Positions 22,001 to 32,221 of a stretch of 64,000 nt of DNA are shown here, piece by piece. The position numbers and the translations under genes were made by a program. The DNA lies in assembly GCA_950295325.1 (NCBI GenBank), contig OX485808.1, positions 7,750,501-7,814,500 on the forward strand, read 5' to 3'. Under the pieces are notes generated by a model. That model was not told the origin of the DNA. It saw only the letters and a program-made list of their open reading frames with translations, and ran no database searches. The DNA is from Polytrichum commune (taxonomy: Eukaryota > Streptophyta > Polytrichopsida > Polytrichales > Polytrichaceae). Every line of letters starts with the position of its first letter. The first letter of the stretch is position 1.

Positions 22001-25000
22001 GTAGGCTGTATATTTTCAAGTATTAAAATTCTGAAATTGGCTGGAAATGTGTGTCTCGGCACCGAGACACACATTTGTGTGTGGGTCAATCATAAATGTA
22101 TGATCAGATTTGAGGGTTCCTATAGGCTGCATATGATTGGGTCTTGGAATATAAGGTCTGATTAGGGGTGGGTTAGTCATGTTTGAAGTCTGCTGAGTCA
22201 CACTATAGGTAGTTTGATTAAGGGTAGGCTGTATATTTTCAAGTATTAAAATTCTGAAATTGGCTGGAAATGTGTGTCTCGGCACCGAGACACACATTTG
22301 TGTGTGGGTCATTCATAAATGTATGATCAGATTTGAGGGTTCCTATAGGCTGCATATGATTGGGTCTTGGAATATAAGGTCTGATTAGGGGTGGGTTAGT
22401 CCTGTTTGAAGTCTGTTGAGTCACACAATAGGTAATTTGATTAAAGGTAGGCTTAATATTCTCATGTTCTGAAAGTCTGAAATTGGCTGGAAATGTGTGT
22501 CTCGGCACCGAGACACACATTTGTGTGTGGGTCATTCATAAATGTATGATCAGATTTGAGGGTTCCTATAGGCTGCATATGATTGGGTCTTGGAATATAA
22601 GGTCTGATTAGGGGTGGGTTAGTCCTGTTTGAAGTCTGTTGAGTCACACAATAGGTAATTTGATTAAAGGTAGGCTTAATATTCTCATGTTCTGAAAGTC
22701 TGAAATTGGCTGGAAATGTGTGTCTCGGCACCGAGACACACATTTGTGTGCGGGTCAATCATAAATGTATGATCAGATTTGAGGGTTCCTATAGGCTGCA
22801 TATGAGTGCTGTCTTCAAATATATGGTATGATTATGGGTGGGTTAGTCATGTTTGAATTTAATTAAGTCAGACAATTGCTAGTTTGATTAAGGGTATGAT
22901 TTATATTCTTTACTTTTGAAAGTCTGAAATTGGCTGGGATGTGTGTGTCTCGGCACCGAGTCACACATCTAGGAGAGGGTAGGTTGAGGCAAGTAATGTT
23001 TGCAAACCAAATTCTGATATTTTTGTGGCTATGCTTGCAGTTACAGAACATCGTCATGGAGGATGTTATTGTGTCTGTAGGCAATTCTGAGGAGGTTCAA
23101 GATGAAGATGAAGAAGGGCTTGGATATAGAGATACAGACGAAGGGGATGAAGATGATATTAGAACCCATCATAAATTGAATTCCATTGCCACGATATCTA
23201 CCCTGAGAGTCCAACCCTTTAATTCTTCAAGGTTTAATATTCCTTTGTGCAGAATGTTGGCCATGCCTATGGTCAGGTCAACTCTCTCAAGCGACCTTGC
23301 AAAATTAAAGCAGGAATTTGTGCATGGGTATAGAGAGGGTGCCTCGGTGTTTTATGTGACACTTACAGATGAAGAAGGCAAGACACGTGAGGTTACTGAA
23401 TCGCATAAGGCATCGTGGGGTCCCTTATGGAGATCAAAAAATGAAGAATTCAACTCATTTCTTAGTTCCGTCCCTGAGTTAGCAAGTCTTACGAACTTCA
23501 TGTTCTTTGTTTGCGACGGGAACCATAGGCGTCAAGCTTGGTTGAATCATATTGCACGTCTTCACAACTCGGAAGAGAATTGGCATTATTCGGTGGATAG
23601 TATCCTCCTGGATACCAAGGGAAAAATAGGTATTGTCATGCAAGCTATGCATGACATCAACAAGTAAGCTTTTCATTATCTAATGTTTTCATCTATGTGA
23701 AGTACTTTACATATTCATATATTCTGTTGAATATATATTTAATTGATGATTGTTACTTATAGGCATACAAAAGATTCTCACGTGAAGACCAACACAGTCC
23801 ACACTCTGTTTAGGGTGCAGAAATATGGTCTTATGCCTCTTGAACAATTCCATGACATATTGACTCCAGCCGAAATCAAAAGATGTAGGAAATCACAAAA
23901 TGCGAAGAAGACGTGGTATTCGTTGAACCTTCATGTTTTTACGAGGTTCATATAGAAGGTATATTCTCTATAATACTTAATATGTATGTCTTTCTCTTTA
24001 TGTATATCCAGTTGTATATTTCTGAACTAACTACAGTGACCTCTTTGCAGCACGAACTGGGACTTGCTGCAGACGAAGGTGTTCGTCAACTTGTTGAACA
24101 CACGGATGGAGAGGTATGTGCGGCTGAAAGAACAACCGCCATGAAGGTTGCTGCTTCAAAGAGAGCCGAGGCACTTCATAAGAAAATGTCAAAACTAGTT
24201 TGTGTGGCAAACCCAGATTTGACAGACGGATGGCTTCAGGAGGTATGTGCATTACTTTAAATCCAATTTTTCATTAATCAAGAAATGCAATGTACTACAT
24301 GATTCTAATATATTGCTTCTTATTTGACAGATTGCGCGTCACTACACTCTTAATTCAATTGCACCGGAGCTCAACTTAGAGAAATTGCAGTTAATCGCTA
24401 CAGCAAAAGCATCTCCCGCTTCAAAAATCAAATGGTTGGAATATTTCAATTCCTCTGCATCAACACGTGAGGCCCGTAAACTACCAGCCAAGCCCACCAA
24501 CGAGGAGAAATTGCAAGCATTCTTAGGCAAGGCATGCTTTTGGGAAGGAGTGAGTACTTGACCCCCTTTCTTTCCTTTACTTATAAGTGAGCATTCTATT
24601 GGTATTGCAATATATTGATACGTGTTTTTCTCATTCATGTTAGCTCGTTCCTCAGATATCCGAACAAGCTTCCATCATATTTGAAGACACTTTGCGACAA
24701 GACAGACTCCCCATTAATTTAGACATACCCAGCGAGCCCTTGACGTTGGCGGCGTACATCGAGGACTGTAGGATGAAATTATGGGACAATGTATTTCCAA
24801 CTTTCTTCCGAGGGCAAGAAGCTTTTAACAAAACTCTGGAATTTGTGGGATTTACCGGAACTGACTTAGTTGTGCGAAGAGTCCTCTTTCGGTAAGTACT
24901 CTCTTTAACTACTATAAATATATAAAATTACTATCTGATTTGAGTGTTCAGATAAACTGGCTTAGGATTCAGTTCACAAGGGCTTTGTGTGTTGGTCATT

Positions 25001-28000
25001 CATAAATGTATGATCAGATTTGAGGGTCCAGGAGGGCTTGTAGTGGATTCAGTCTTCGAATATAAGGTCTGATTAGGGGTGGGTTAGTCAGGTTTAAAGT
25101 CCGTTCAGTCACACGAATGCTAGTTTGATGAAGGGTAGGCTGTATATTTTCAAGTATTAAAATTCTGAAATTGGCTGGAAATGTGTGTCTCGGCACCGAG
25201 ACACACATTTGTGTGTGGGTCATTCATAAATGTATGATCAGATTTGAGGGTTCAGAAGGGCTCTTAGTGGATTCAGTCTTGGAATATAAGGTCTGATTAG
25301 GGGCGGGTCTGTCATGTTTGAATTGAATTATGTCATTCACAAGCTAGTTTGATTAAGGGTAGGCTTAATATTTTCAGGTTTTGAAAGTCTGAAATTGGCT
25401 GGGAAATGTGTGTCTCCGCACCGAGAGACACATTCATGTGTGGGTCATTCATAAATGTATGATCAGATTTGAGGGTTCAGTAGGGCTTGTAGTGGATTCT
25501 GTCTTGGAATATAAGGTCTGATTAAGGGTGGGTTAATCCTGTTTGAAGTCTGCTGAGTCACACAAACACTAATTTGTTTAAGGGTAGGTTGTATATTTTC
25601 AACTTTTCAAAGTCAGAAATTTGCTTGGAAATGTTTGTCTCGGCACCGAGACGAACATTTGTGTGTGGGTCATTCATAAATGTATGAACAGATTTGAGGG
25701 TTCATATATGCTTGTATTGGATTCAGTCTTGGAATATAATGTCTGATTAGGGGTGGGTTAGTCATGTTTGAATTATGTCAAGTCAGACATCAGCTAGTTT
25801 GATTAAGGGTAGGCTGTATATTTTTTGATTTTGAAAAACTTATATTGGATGTGAAATCAGTTAAATCTGACATTATCGATTCTGTTTATGCTAAACTAAT
25901 TACACTCTGAATTTCCACAATGGTTTTTTAATCTGATTTCCTGAAATTTGAAGTTCATTGATAGTTATGATTGGATGTCATTGTGTCTTTCCTGTAGGTA
26001 TCTCAAGTACGAGCTCCTTGCAAAAGGAGCAATCACAAAAGAAGACCTCCCCATATTTCTCTCTGCATGGGTTGACAGGTCTAACGCAACTTGCATGTTC
26101 TCAGCTAATCAACAGCGGACCTGGTCAACCTCGCATCTCACAGGAGGTGGATGGTATCTCGACTGTGCTCCCAGTTTTACACCGGTCTTTGAAATTGAAC
26201 TTAGGAAGTCCAGGGAAGCTGTAGGAGAGTCTGGAGTTGAAATGGTAGATTTACTGGGCATAGAAGACGAGCACGAGAGGGCAAAGGCCCTCTCGCGAAG
26301 TCTAGAAGAAGATAGGAAAAAAACACTAAGGGTTAAGGAAGCAGAGGAGAGAGCAGCGCAGAAAGATAAGGCGAAACTCCAGAAGTCTCTGGAGAAGTCT
26401 AACAAGAGGGGGAAGAAGAATATGAGCCCCCCTCCAGAGCCAGAATGTAAGAGCCCACCTGCGCCTAGTCCTACATATGACTCTGGTTCTCATGCTCCAA
26501 CTCAGTCTAGAGGAACCAAACGCGATTCCTCCTATGAGCAGTTAAGCCAGGGAATCCCTGCTTTCACTTCGGTTGAGGAGCATGATGGCCAAGTTGGGGA
26601 GTGGATTAAAAACTTCTCCCTAGAGCAAGTCCTTGGTGGCGACACTGGCAGCCTAAGTCCATTGTATGATGACTTAAAGAGCTTCATCTCTAAGGTAGCA
26701 TACTGGTCAACACATTTGCGTTGTTGATGTCTAATATCAATTCTAATTCTAAAGCTCCTGAGTTTGTAATGTTAGCTCTGAATTGTCTTTCAATCATTGT
26801 TTGGTCATCATTCTGAGTTCATTGCCATCCAACTCACCATGTACTGAAGTGTGATTGAGTTCTTCCCCATTTGCTATTTGATATTAAATCAAATCAAATT
26901 TTCCTAATCGACTTGTATTTTACAAGTTGATCATGTACTTCATTCACAATAATTCACAACGATGTCCAGTTAGAATGTGTGCAAGTAAGTCAGAGCTTTC
27001 CTAAATTTCATTTCTTGCGCAGTACTCAAGTGAGAAACGCCGACGCTACAAGGGATCTGCTGCGGAATTACCCTGTGTGGATTTGATTCTAGCAGATCTT
27101 CCTGAGGGCCTTCCTGTTCCTGGAATTTCGAATCCACCTTCATCTGTTCCCGCCTGGAACATCGAACCTCAGGATTGGTTTCAAACAATCTTTGATTTCG
27201 CTGATCATCACCTCCAAGACGATGGGGCGATAATTTTGTTCCATCCTTTTTGAGTTTCTACAAAGTCAACCATTCTTGGGTGTTGTTCCACATATGGATT
27301 TGCCGTTCGCAAAGAGTGGTGGGGGATGAACAAGCTTCACCTGATGTCCCCAATTAATCCAGTATTGACTGTGAGTTTTTTCTTTGGTATTTCTTATTGC
27401 TAATTTGATTGATAAGCACGGCAGTTTTGAGGATCCACTTTCTAAAAGTAATCTTCCATTTCATATATTGCAACGTGCTTACTGATTAGATGTTGATTGG
27501 ATTGTGATTAGGCCTATAACATGATTTGCATGGGAAGTTAGTTTGGATTAGTTGGTGGCAAGGTTGTGATTAGGCCTCTTCTATGATTTGAGTGTGAATT
27601 CAGTTTAGTGTTGATATTGGCAAGGTTGTGATTATGCCTCATCTCTGATTTGAGTGTGAATTCGGTTTACGTTAGATGTTGGTAAGGTATTTCGTTTAAT
27701 GATTTTTATCTTCTTTTGTAAGTAATCTAATTAATTGTTTTTGACATCTGTAGACCATGAGGTTCGGTATAACCTTGGTTGTGAGGAGCATTCCTGAGGT
27801 GTCTGCTTCCATATTTTGCTTTCAACACATCCCTGCATTAGACCGTCACGGGGTTGATGTGGCACGGGATGACATCCTCCAGAACTTGGTGTCAAGGGAG
27901 GATCAGTTAATGCATGGATCCACCCCATGGCGTGGTCCTCGTGAAAAATCCCTCTCCCTTATGCAGATGCTCATTCATGCATCTTCTTCGCCTGGGGATA

Positions 28001-28728
28001 TTGTTCTAGACTGCTCTACATCTACGGGTACGTTTAACATCTCTTATTGTTACCCAAAATAATGTTTGACCATTTCATGTTCCTTAATTTTTATGTTGTT
28101 TGAGAACTGAACTTCATTGTTTTCTAATTTTGCAGGAGTTTCTATTCATGCCTACCGCAATGTGAACCGCCACATTGCGGCATTAGAGGATGATAAGGCA
28201 ATTTTTGAAGCCTTAATCGCTCCTCTAATTCGATCTCCTCCTGCCATAGAAGTGAAATCAAGAGACGTTGTCATCTCAGAGGATCCAGATAGCGAAATCA
28301 TTGTTGTTCAGAAGATCGTGAAGAAGTCAAGGTTTAGTAAGTGAGTATAGCTACAATTTAAACTGCTAGTGTTGTCTTTTCTGATTTGCTTTCATATGTA
28401 GCGATTTTATGACCATGTTGCCATTTGCATTTGCAGAAGCGGTGATTTGAGATACCCTAGTCACCGCCCTTTTTTTGGTGACACTCAGTTCTATCCGAGC
28501 CCTCCAAAGTCCTGGCAACTCCCTCCGTACGCAAATGACGTTGCCAATGAATTAGCGAATGGTTCATATCGTACATTTAGACCTAAGGAGTTGATGCTAG
28601 GAGGTATAGAGTATGTTGATTTAGAAGCTGTTGAGTATGAAGATGAAGGTTCTTCAGATGCAGATAGTAGCGATTCTAAAGTCTCTGTAGCATTATCTGA
28701 TCATTGTGATTTCGATTTTATGAATTAG
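19039..28728 (+). CDS. ParB-like / DNA N4-N6 methyltransferase-like fusion gene (13 exons)
   Basis: Proposed exons, phase-consistent: 19039-19314, 19515-19586, 19713-19799, 23041-23663, 23763-23958, 24051-24242, 24331-24549, 24656-24891, 25998-26694, 27023-27370, 27754-28027, 28136-28340, 28437-28728; about 1,230 residues. The start MNTRSRARAEQEVRR is Arg-rich. Residues ~200-360 resemble the ParB N-terminal fold (VRSTLSSDLAKLK ... FFVCDGNHRRQAW ... MHDINK). A charged helical linker follows (~755-840). The C-terminal half resembles the Pfam N6_N4_Mtase layout: VDLILADLPEG in the motif IV position, PWRGPREKS then GDIVLDCSTSTG at motifs X/I, then NRHIAALEDD. Two in-frame stops are visible (TAG 23953, TGA 27251), so it may be decaying or my exon 5 boundary is wrong; exon 6 is also open in a second frame. 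Bacterial/phage ParB-methylase fusions are common; introns exclude contamination. Confidence 0.65.
19800..23040. repeat. Satellite array 1 (15 units of ~223 bp) inside intron 3 of the ParB-like/methyltransferase gene
   Basis: Units share blocks such as ATTTTCAAGTTTTGAAAGTC, GGGTCATTCATAAATGTATG, TATAAGGTCTGATTAGGG and GGTGGGTTAGTC. Palindrome starts at 20250, 20475, 20699, 20922, 21148, 21373, 21598, 21822, 22045, 22268, 22491 and 22714, with degenerate units near 19846, 20025 and 22939. From 21822 onward spacing is exactly 223 bp and the units are nearly identical, showing recent homogenisation. Donor (19799/19800) and acceptor (23040/23041) bracket the array precisely. Since 223 is not divisible by 3, minus-strand 98-codon ORFs recur in it as by-products. 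Confidence 0.9.
21822..21853. repeat. 32-bp palindrome of the satellite unit (representative copy)
   Basis: Arms AAATGTGTGTCTCGG and CCGAGACACACATTT around a central CA; 15 of 15 bases pair. The same sequence is perfect in most units of both blocks, while flanking satellite sequence varies more. It could extrude as a cruciform, fold as an RNA hairpin in the intron, or be a dimeric protein-binding site. Confidence 0.85.
24892..25997. repeat. Satellite array 2 (three to four units) inside intron 8 of the same gene
   Basis: Same family as array 1, starting shortly after the GTAAGT donor and ending ~170 bp before the acceptor at 25997. Palindromes at 25179 (perfect), 25404 (degenerate: CTCCG and a shifted right arm) and 25629 (paired changes). 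Units are more diverged than the right half of array 1. Confidence 0.85.
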
Positions 28729-29000
28729 GTAGAAGTATCTGTCTTATTGCTTGCATACTAATAAAGTTTTGCATTTGCTTGTTAATTGTCCGTTTAGTGC
28801 GGTAATCTTCATGGTTTTCTGTAGATAGTGAATTATATATTGTAATGCCTTCTTACACTCTTACCCTAAATCCTCCTTGCACTCAACAAGATAGAATGGA
28901 AGAAAAATGGAATAAGGAAAAAAAAGCTTGTGCATATAATATGGACCTCATCCTATGTTTTATGTTCAAATGAAACATCAAACCCCAAGAAATCCTAGGC
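28729..29000. other. 3' flank of the ParB-like/methyltransferase gene
   Basis: AT-rich, with AATAAAGTTTTG near 28760 that could serve as a polyadenylation signal about 30 bp after the stop. No ORF. Confidence 0.35.
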
Positions 29001-29790
29001 CATATCCAAAGTGGCCACTCCCACACGAAATCCGAACCACTTGGCATGCCGGGTCTAAACCTTCAACCAATGATTCGATTTCAAATTTATGGTTGTAGGT
29101 TGAATGTAGCTAAACACAAAACCCAACCATGGCATTCCTACATGCAACCACAAACCATAAAACTTGACCTCAAATCAAACATAAAACCCCTACAAATAGG
29201 AGACCTTCTCCAAAGTGGCCACTTTGAAGTCGGCTCCATTTGGCATACCGAGACTCAACCTAAAACCAATGAATCGATTTCAAATTTATTGATTCAGGTT
29301 GAATGTAGCTAAACATGAAACCCAAACATGGCATGCCAACATTCAACCGGAAACAATAAACTTGACCTCAAATCAAACAGCAAACCCCAAGGCCAAGGGA
29401 CCTCGGATCCGAGGCCTTCTGCAAAGTAGCCCCTCCACTTCAAATGCCGAGACCCACCTAGAAACCACCAACTTTAAACACAATCAGAATTTAGGGGCTC
29501 AAGCCATGAGGCCTGGGGTCCGAGGCTTTCTCCCAGTGGGACTTAGTCCACCTCAAATGACAACCTGTAAGCATCCGAGACCCATTCCCAACCTACAAAC
29601 CTTATACCCAATCTGAAATGATACCGCAGCCATGAGGCCTGGGATTCGAGGCCTTCTACAAGTGGGACTTAGGCCACCTCAAATGACAACCTGTAACCAT
29701 CCGAGACCCATTTCCAACCTACAAACCTTATAAGATAAGGTGTGTCAACCATGGTTATAGGTTCCGCAACCACGGTTATAGGTTTTTTGT
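29001..29790. repeat. Right subterminal tandem repeats of the giant element
   Basis: Two copies of a ~205-bp unit (both containing GATTTCAAATTTAT and GTTGAATGTAGCTAAACA, near 29070 and 29275), then two copies of a ~125-bp unit (AAATGACAACCTGTAA and CATCCGAGACCCATT, near 29558 and 29683). AACCATGGTTATAGGTT / AACCACGGTTATAGGTT follows at ~29748. Subterminal repeats are common in large Mutator-like elements. Confidence 0.65.
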
Positions 29791-29878
29791 CAATAAATTT
29801 GTCAATAAAAATTTCAAAAGTTAGCTCTACACCGTGGTCATAGGGCTTGTTTCACTTGACAAAATTTTGATATTCTAG

Positions 29879-29911
29879 AAAAGTTACCGCTCACCGCTCG
29901 CAAAATAGCTT
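29879..29911 (-). repeat. Right terminal inverted repeat (33 bp)
   Basis: Exact reverse complement of 13701-13733 (reads AAAAGTTACCGCTCACCGC ... AAAATAGCTT). Followed after four bases by the right 14-bp direct repeat at 29916-29929. Confidence 0.85.
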
Positions 29912-29915
29912 TTCC

Positions 29916-30344
29916 CTTCCTGCTGTGGATTTGAATCCTAGGAAGGTTGATTTTGAGGGGCGAGATGGCTTGATTCGAGAATGTGATAGTCTGTGGGGAA
30001 TTAGGCAAGGTCATGGTGGTTACCATTTCATGGATGCAGGTCCCAAGGACCTGCAGGAGAGGATCCTTACCTTGTGGCCCCTGGTTTACCAAAGAGAATG
30101 GCCACAAGCCAAAGAAATTGGCCTCTCCTTTGCACTTGGAGTCATGGCTGAGAGGAGAGGTAGTACAGTCAATTGGGCCTTATTTGCAGCTATGGTTCAA
30201 GTCTCTGGCTATAAAACACATAAACGTCCACCTTCAGATTTTGTGACAATTAGCTCTCCTAGTACTTCACCTGTCACAACAAACATGAAGGGAAAGGGTA
30301 AATCTCCTATTACCTCTCCTAAGTTTCCAGCTTGTGAGAGAGTG
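29916..30344 (+). pseudogene. Gene 2, second coding segment
   Basis: Continues gene 2 from the duplicated LPAVD codons into LNPRKVDFEGRDGLIRECD, then HGGYHFMDAGPK, LYP-type helical sequence and VNWALFAAMVQ, ending SPKFPACERV at the next insertion. The VNWA(A/L)FA motif and overall spacing match residues ~1-115 of gene 1. The segment after it (SSPSTSPVTTNMKGKGK) is the Ser/Lys-rich linker also seen in gene 1. Function unknown. Confidence 0.6.
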
Positions 30345-32221
30345 TGAGGCCAAACCCCCCACCCTTAAGCGTCCGTAGTCCGAGTAGTGGGTTTGGGCTC
30401 ACATTCCTCCGCGGTATTGGATTTGGACTTGGATGAGTCCATAGTGCAAGGTTCACCCTTCAAGTGGTCTTGGATTTAACTTTGGTCTTTGCTTCCTTTG
30501 TCTTGCCATCGCGAGAGTGCTCCACATTCTCCATTAATTTGTGCACGTGGTTTATTTTTAAAGAGAGGATGCAAGTGTTAAAAAAACACTATTCTCTATA
30601 GTCAATCTCAAATACATTTACTTGTGAAAGCCACACATAACACTAACTAGCATAATGTAACTAACTACTTGTCTATGAGCTAATTAGGTAGGCTATCTAC
30701 TAAGCTCCTTCATGAACCCATCTCTTTACTTTCTAATTACATAAACCTAGCTCCTTCATAAACCCAGCTCCTTCATAAACCCAGCTTCTTAGCTTCTAAC
30801 TAAACAAACCCAGCTCCTTCATGAACCCAGCTCCTTAGCTTCTAACTAAACAAACCCAGGTCCTTCATAAACCCAGCTCCTTACTTCTAACTAAATAAAC
30901 CCAGCTCCTTACTTCTAATTAAATAAACCCAGCTCCTTCATAAACCCAGCTCCTTCATAAACCCAGCTCCTTAGCTGCGGCTACTTCTAACTAAGTTTCT
31001 CCACCCTCAACCACAAAAACCAGAAAATGAACAAAAGAGAGCTTCTCCAAGGCCTCCCCCTAATTCACCTACCTAATTCCACTAATCCCACTAAGTCCCC
31101 TACCTAATTCCACATTTTTTCCCGAGCTCTAAGAGCTCAACTTCCTAGAGAAGAGAGGGAGAGAGAGAATTTCCTAACTTCACTAAGACTAACTAATCCA
31201 CACAAGTATATTTTTGCACTCATCACAACATCAAGTGCTCAACTCTTAAACATGGAACTTGCAACCACGTGTATTCAAAACATGAACTTTAAGTACCACA
31301 AATTGGAATCATGAATTAACTTTAAAATCCTTCACGTCAACACTAATTCTACCAAGAGGTCAAGCCCTCTTCAAGGCTAACAAGCCTTGGCTCTCAAACT
31401 AAAAACTAAGCACACACATGTGCTCCAATATGGCTTCCCACACCCACACTTATAACTCGTGGGGTGCCTTGGAGCACAAAGGAAAGAGAGGATGAGTGAG
31501 GGAAGAATGAGGGATTATATAGTAAGCTTGAGGGGGTGAGCACCCTCAAGGCTCACGATAAGCCCTTGAGATTTCCTCCTACTTAGTAGGCGCCAATCCT
31601 ATCTTCTAAGCCTTCCTCCCTCAAATGATCAACAAGGATCCTAATTCGAACATTTAACTAGCCTTGGCTTTCTACCTACCACACTTTACCAAACTTGGGA
31701 TGCTTCAACCCAAACTTAGCCTCCTTCGCTTTCCGCCGCCATAACTTTCTCCCCTTACTTTCCCAAATCGTCGCTCACCACGTAATTCAAACCACGATGC
31801 TTAACTCGTGATTTGATTGGTGCTTTGAGAATTTGCTTATCCTCCACCTTGCCTTCTTCCTTGGGCCTTCCCCATTAAGTGGCCATGATGAGGTGGTCCA
31901 CTTGTGCGCTCCATGTGATCCTCCATTCATCCCAATTCGAATGCACTTGCCTCTTGAGTCACTTTGGTTGTCTCCATCCATTTGTACTAGCCTACTCACT
32001 AACTACTCAATCCAAGTTCTCCTTACCTATCCTCATTCACTCAAATCCTTCCGAAGGTAAAAACACAATAACAACTCACATCCTAGCCTCTTACAGCATG
32101 GTACTTCTAAGACTAACATTTCACTCTTTTTATATTTTTGTGAAGTAACATGCTACTTCAAAGTGCATCAACTAACGTTTCAAGGGTCTAAGACTAAATG
32201 TGGGCACCCTTTTGGGCTCAC
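30345..32221 (+). mobile_element. Short-TIR element, copy 2 (1.88 kb)
   Basis: Starts TGAGGCCAAACCCCCC and ends CTTTTGGGCTCAC. Perfect 8-bp target duplication AGAGAGTG at 30337-30344 and 32222-32229. It interrupts gene 2 between ...ACERV and ...SDAPVASQKR. Shares the 3' block TTCACTCTTTTTATATTTTT with the other copies. Non-coding. Confidence 0.85.
30715..30980. repeat. Minisatellite inside element copy 2
   Basis: Repeats of AAACCCAGCTCCTTCAT and AACCCAGCTCCTTAGCTTCT. Different from the minisatellites of copies 1, 3 and 4 but at the equivalent internal position. Confidence 0.8.

Larger units (their letters stand above)
13699..29915. mobile_element. Giant Mutator-like element with ParB-like/methyltransferase cargo (16.2 kb)
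   Basis: Boundaries: identical 14-bp direct repeats at 13685-13698 and 29916-29929, and perfect 33-bp terminal inverted repeats at 13701-13733 and 29879-29911 (core GCGAGCGGTGAGCGGTAAC). The insertion splits gene 2's coding frame cleanly. Contents left to right: transposase gene (minus, 14145-17810), a small Cys/His ORF (minus, 18186-18614), and the 13-exon ParB-like/methyltransferase gene (plus, 19039-28728) with satellite arrays in two introns. Tandem subterminal repeats lie at 29000-29790. The transposase identifies it as Mutator-like. Alternatives: two independent insertions that happen to share ends (unlikely given frame and TIRs), or a nested composite. Confidence 0.75.

Noticed and set aside
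20670-22758. Series of near-identical 98-codon minus-strand ORFs
   Set aside because: They recur once per satellite unit, span unit boundaries and arise because the 223-bp unit happens to lack stops in one frame; no start context or splice support.
19800-23040. CRISPR-like array
   Set aside because: Units are ~223-bp satellite monomers without unique spacers; the host is eukaryotic and the array is intronic.
19039-28728. Bacterial or phage contamination as the source of the ParB/methyltransferase sequence
   Set aside because: The coding sequence is divided into small exons with consistent phases and GT..AG sites, and is embedded in plant-type transposon sequence.
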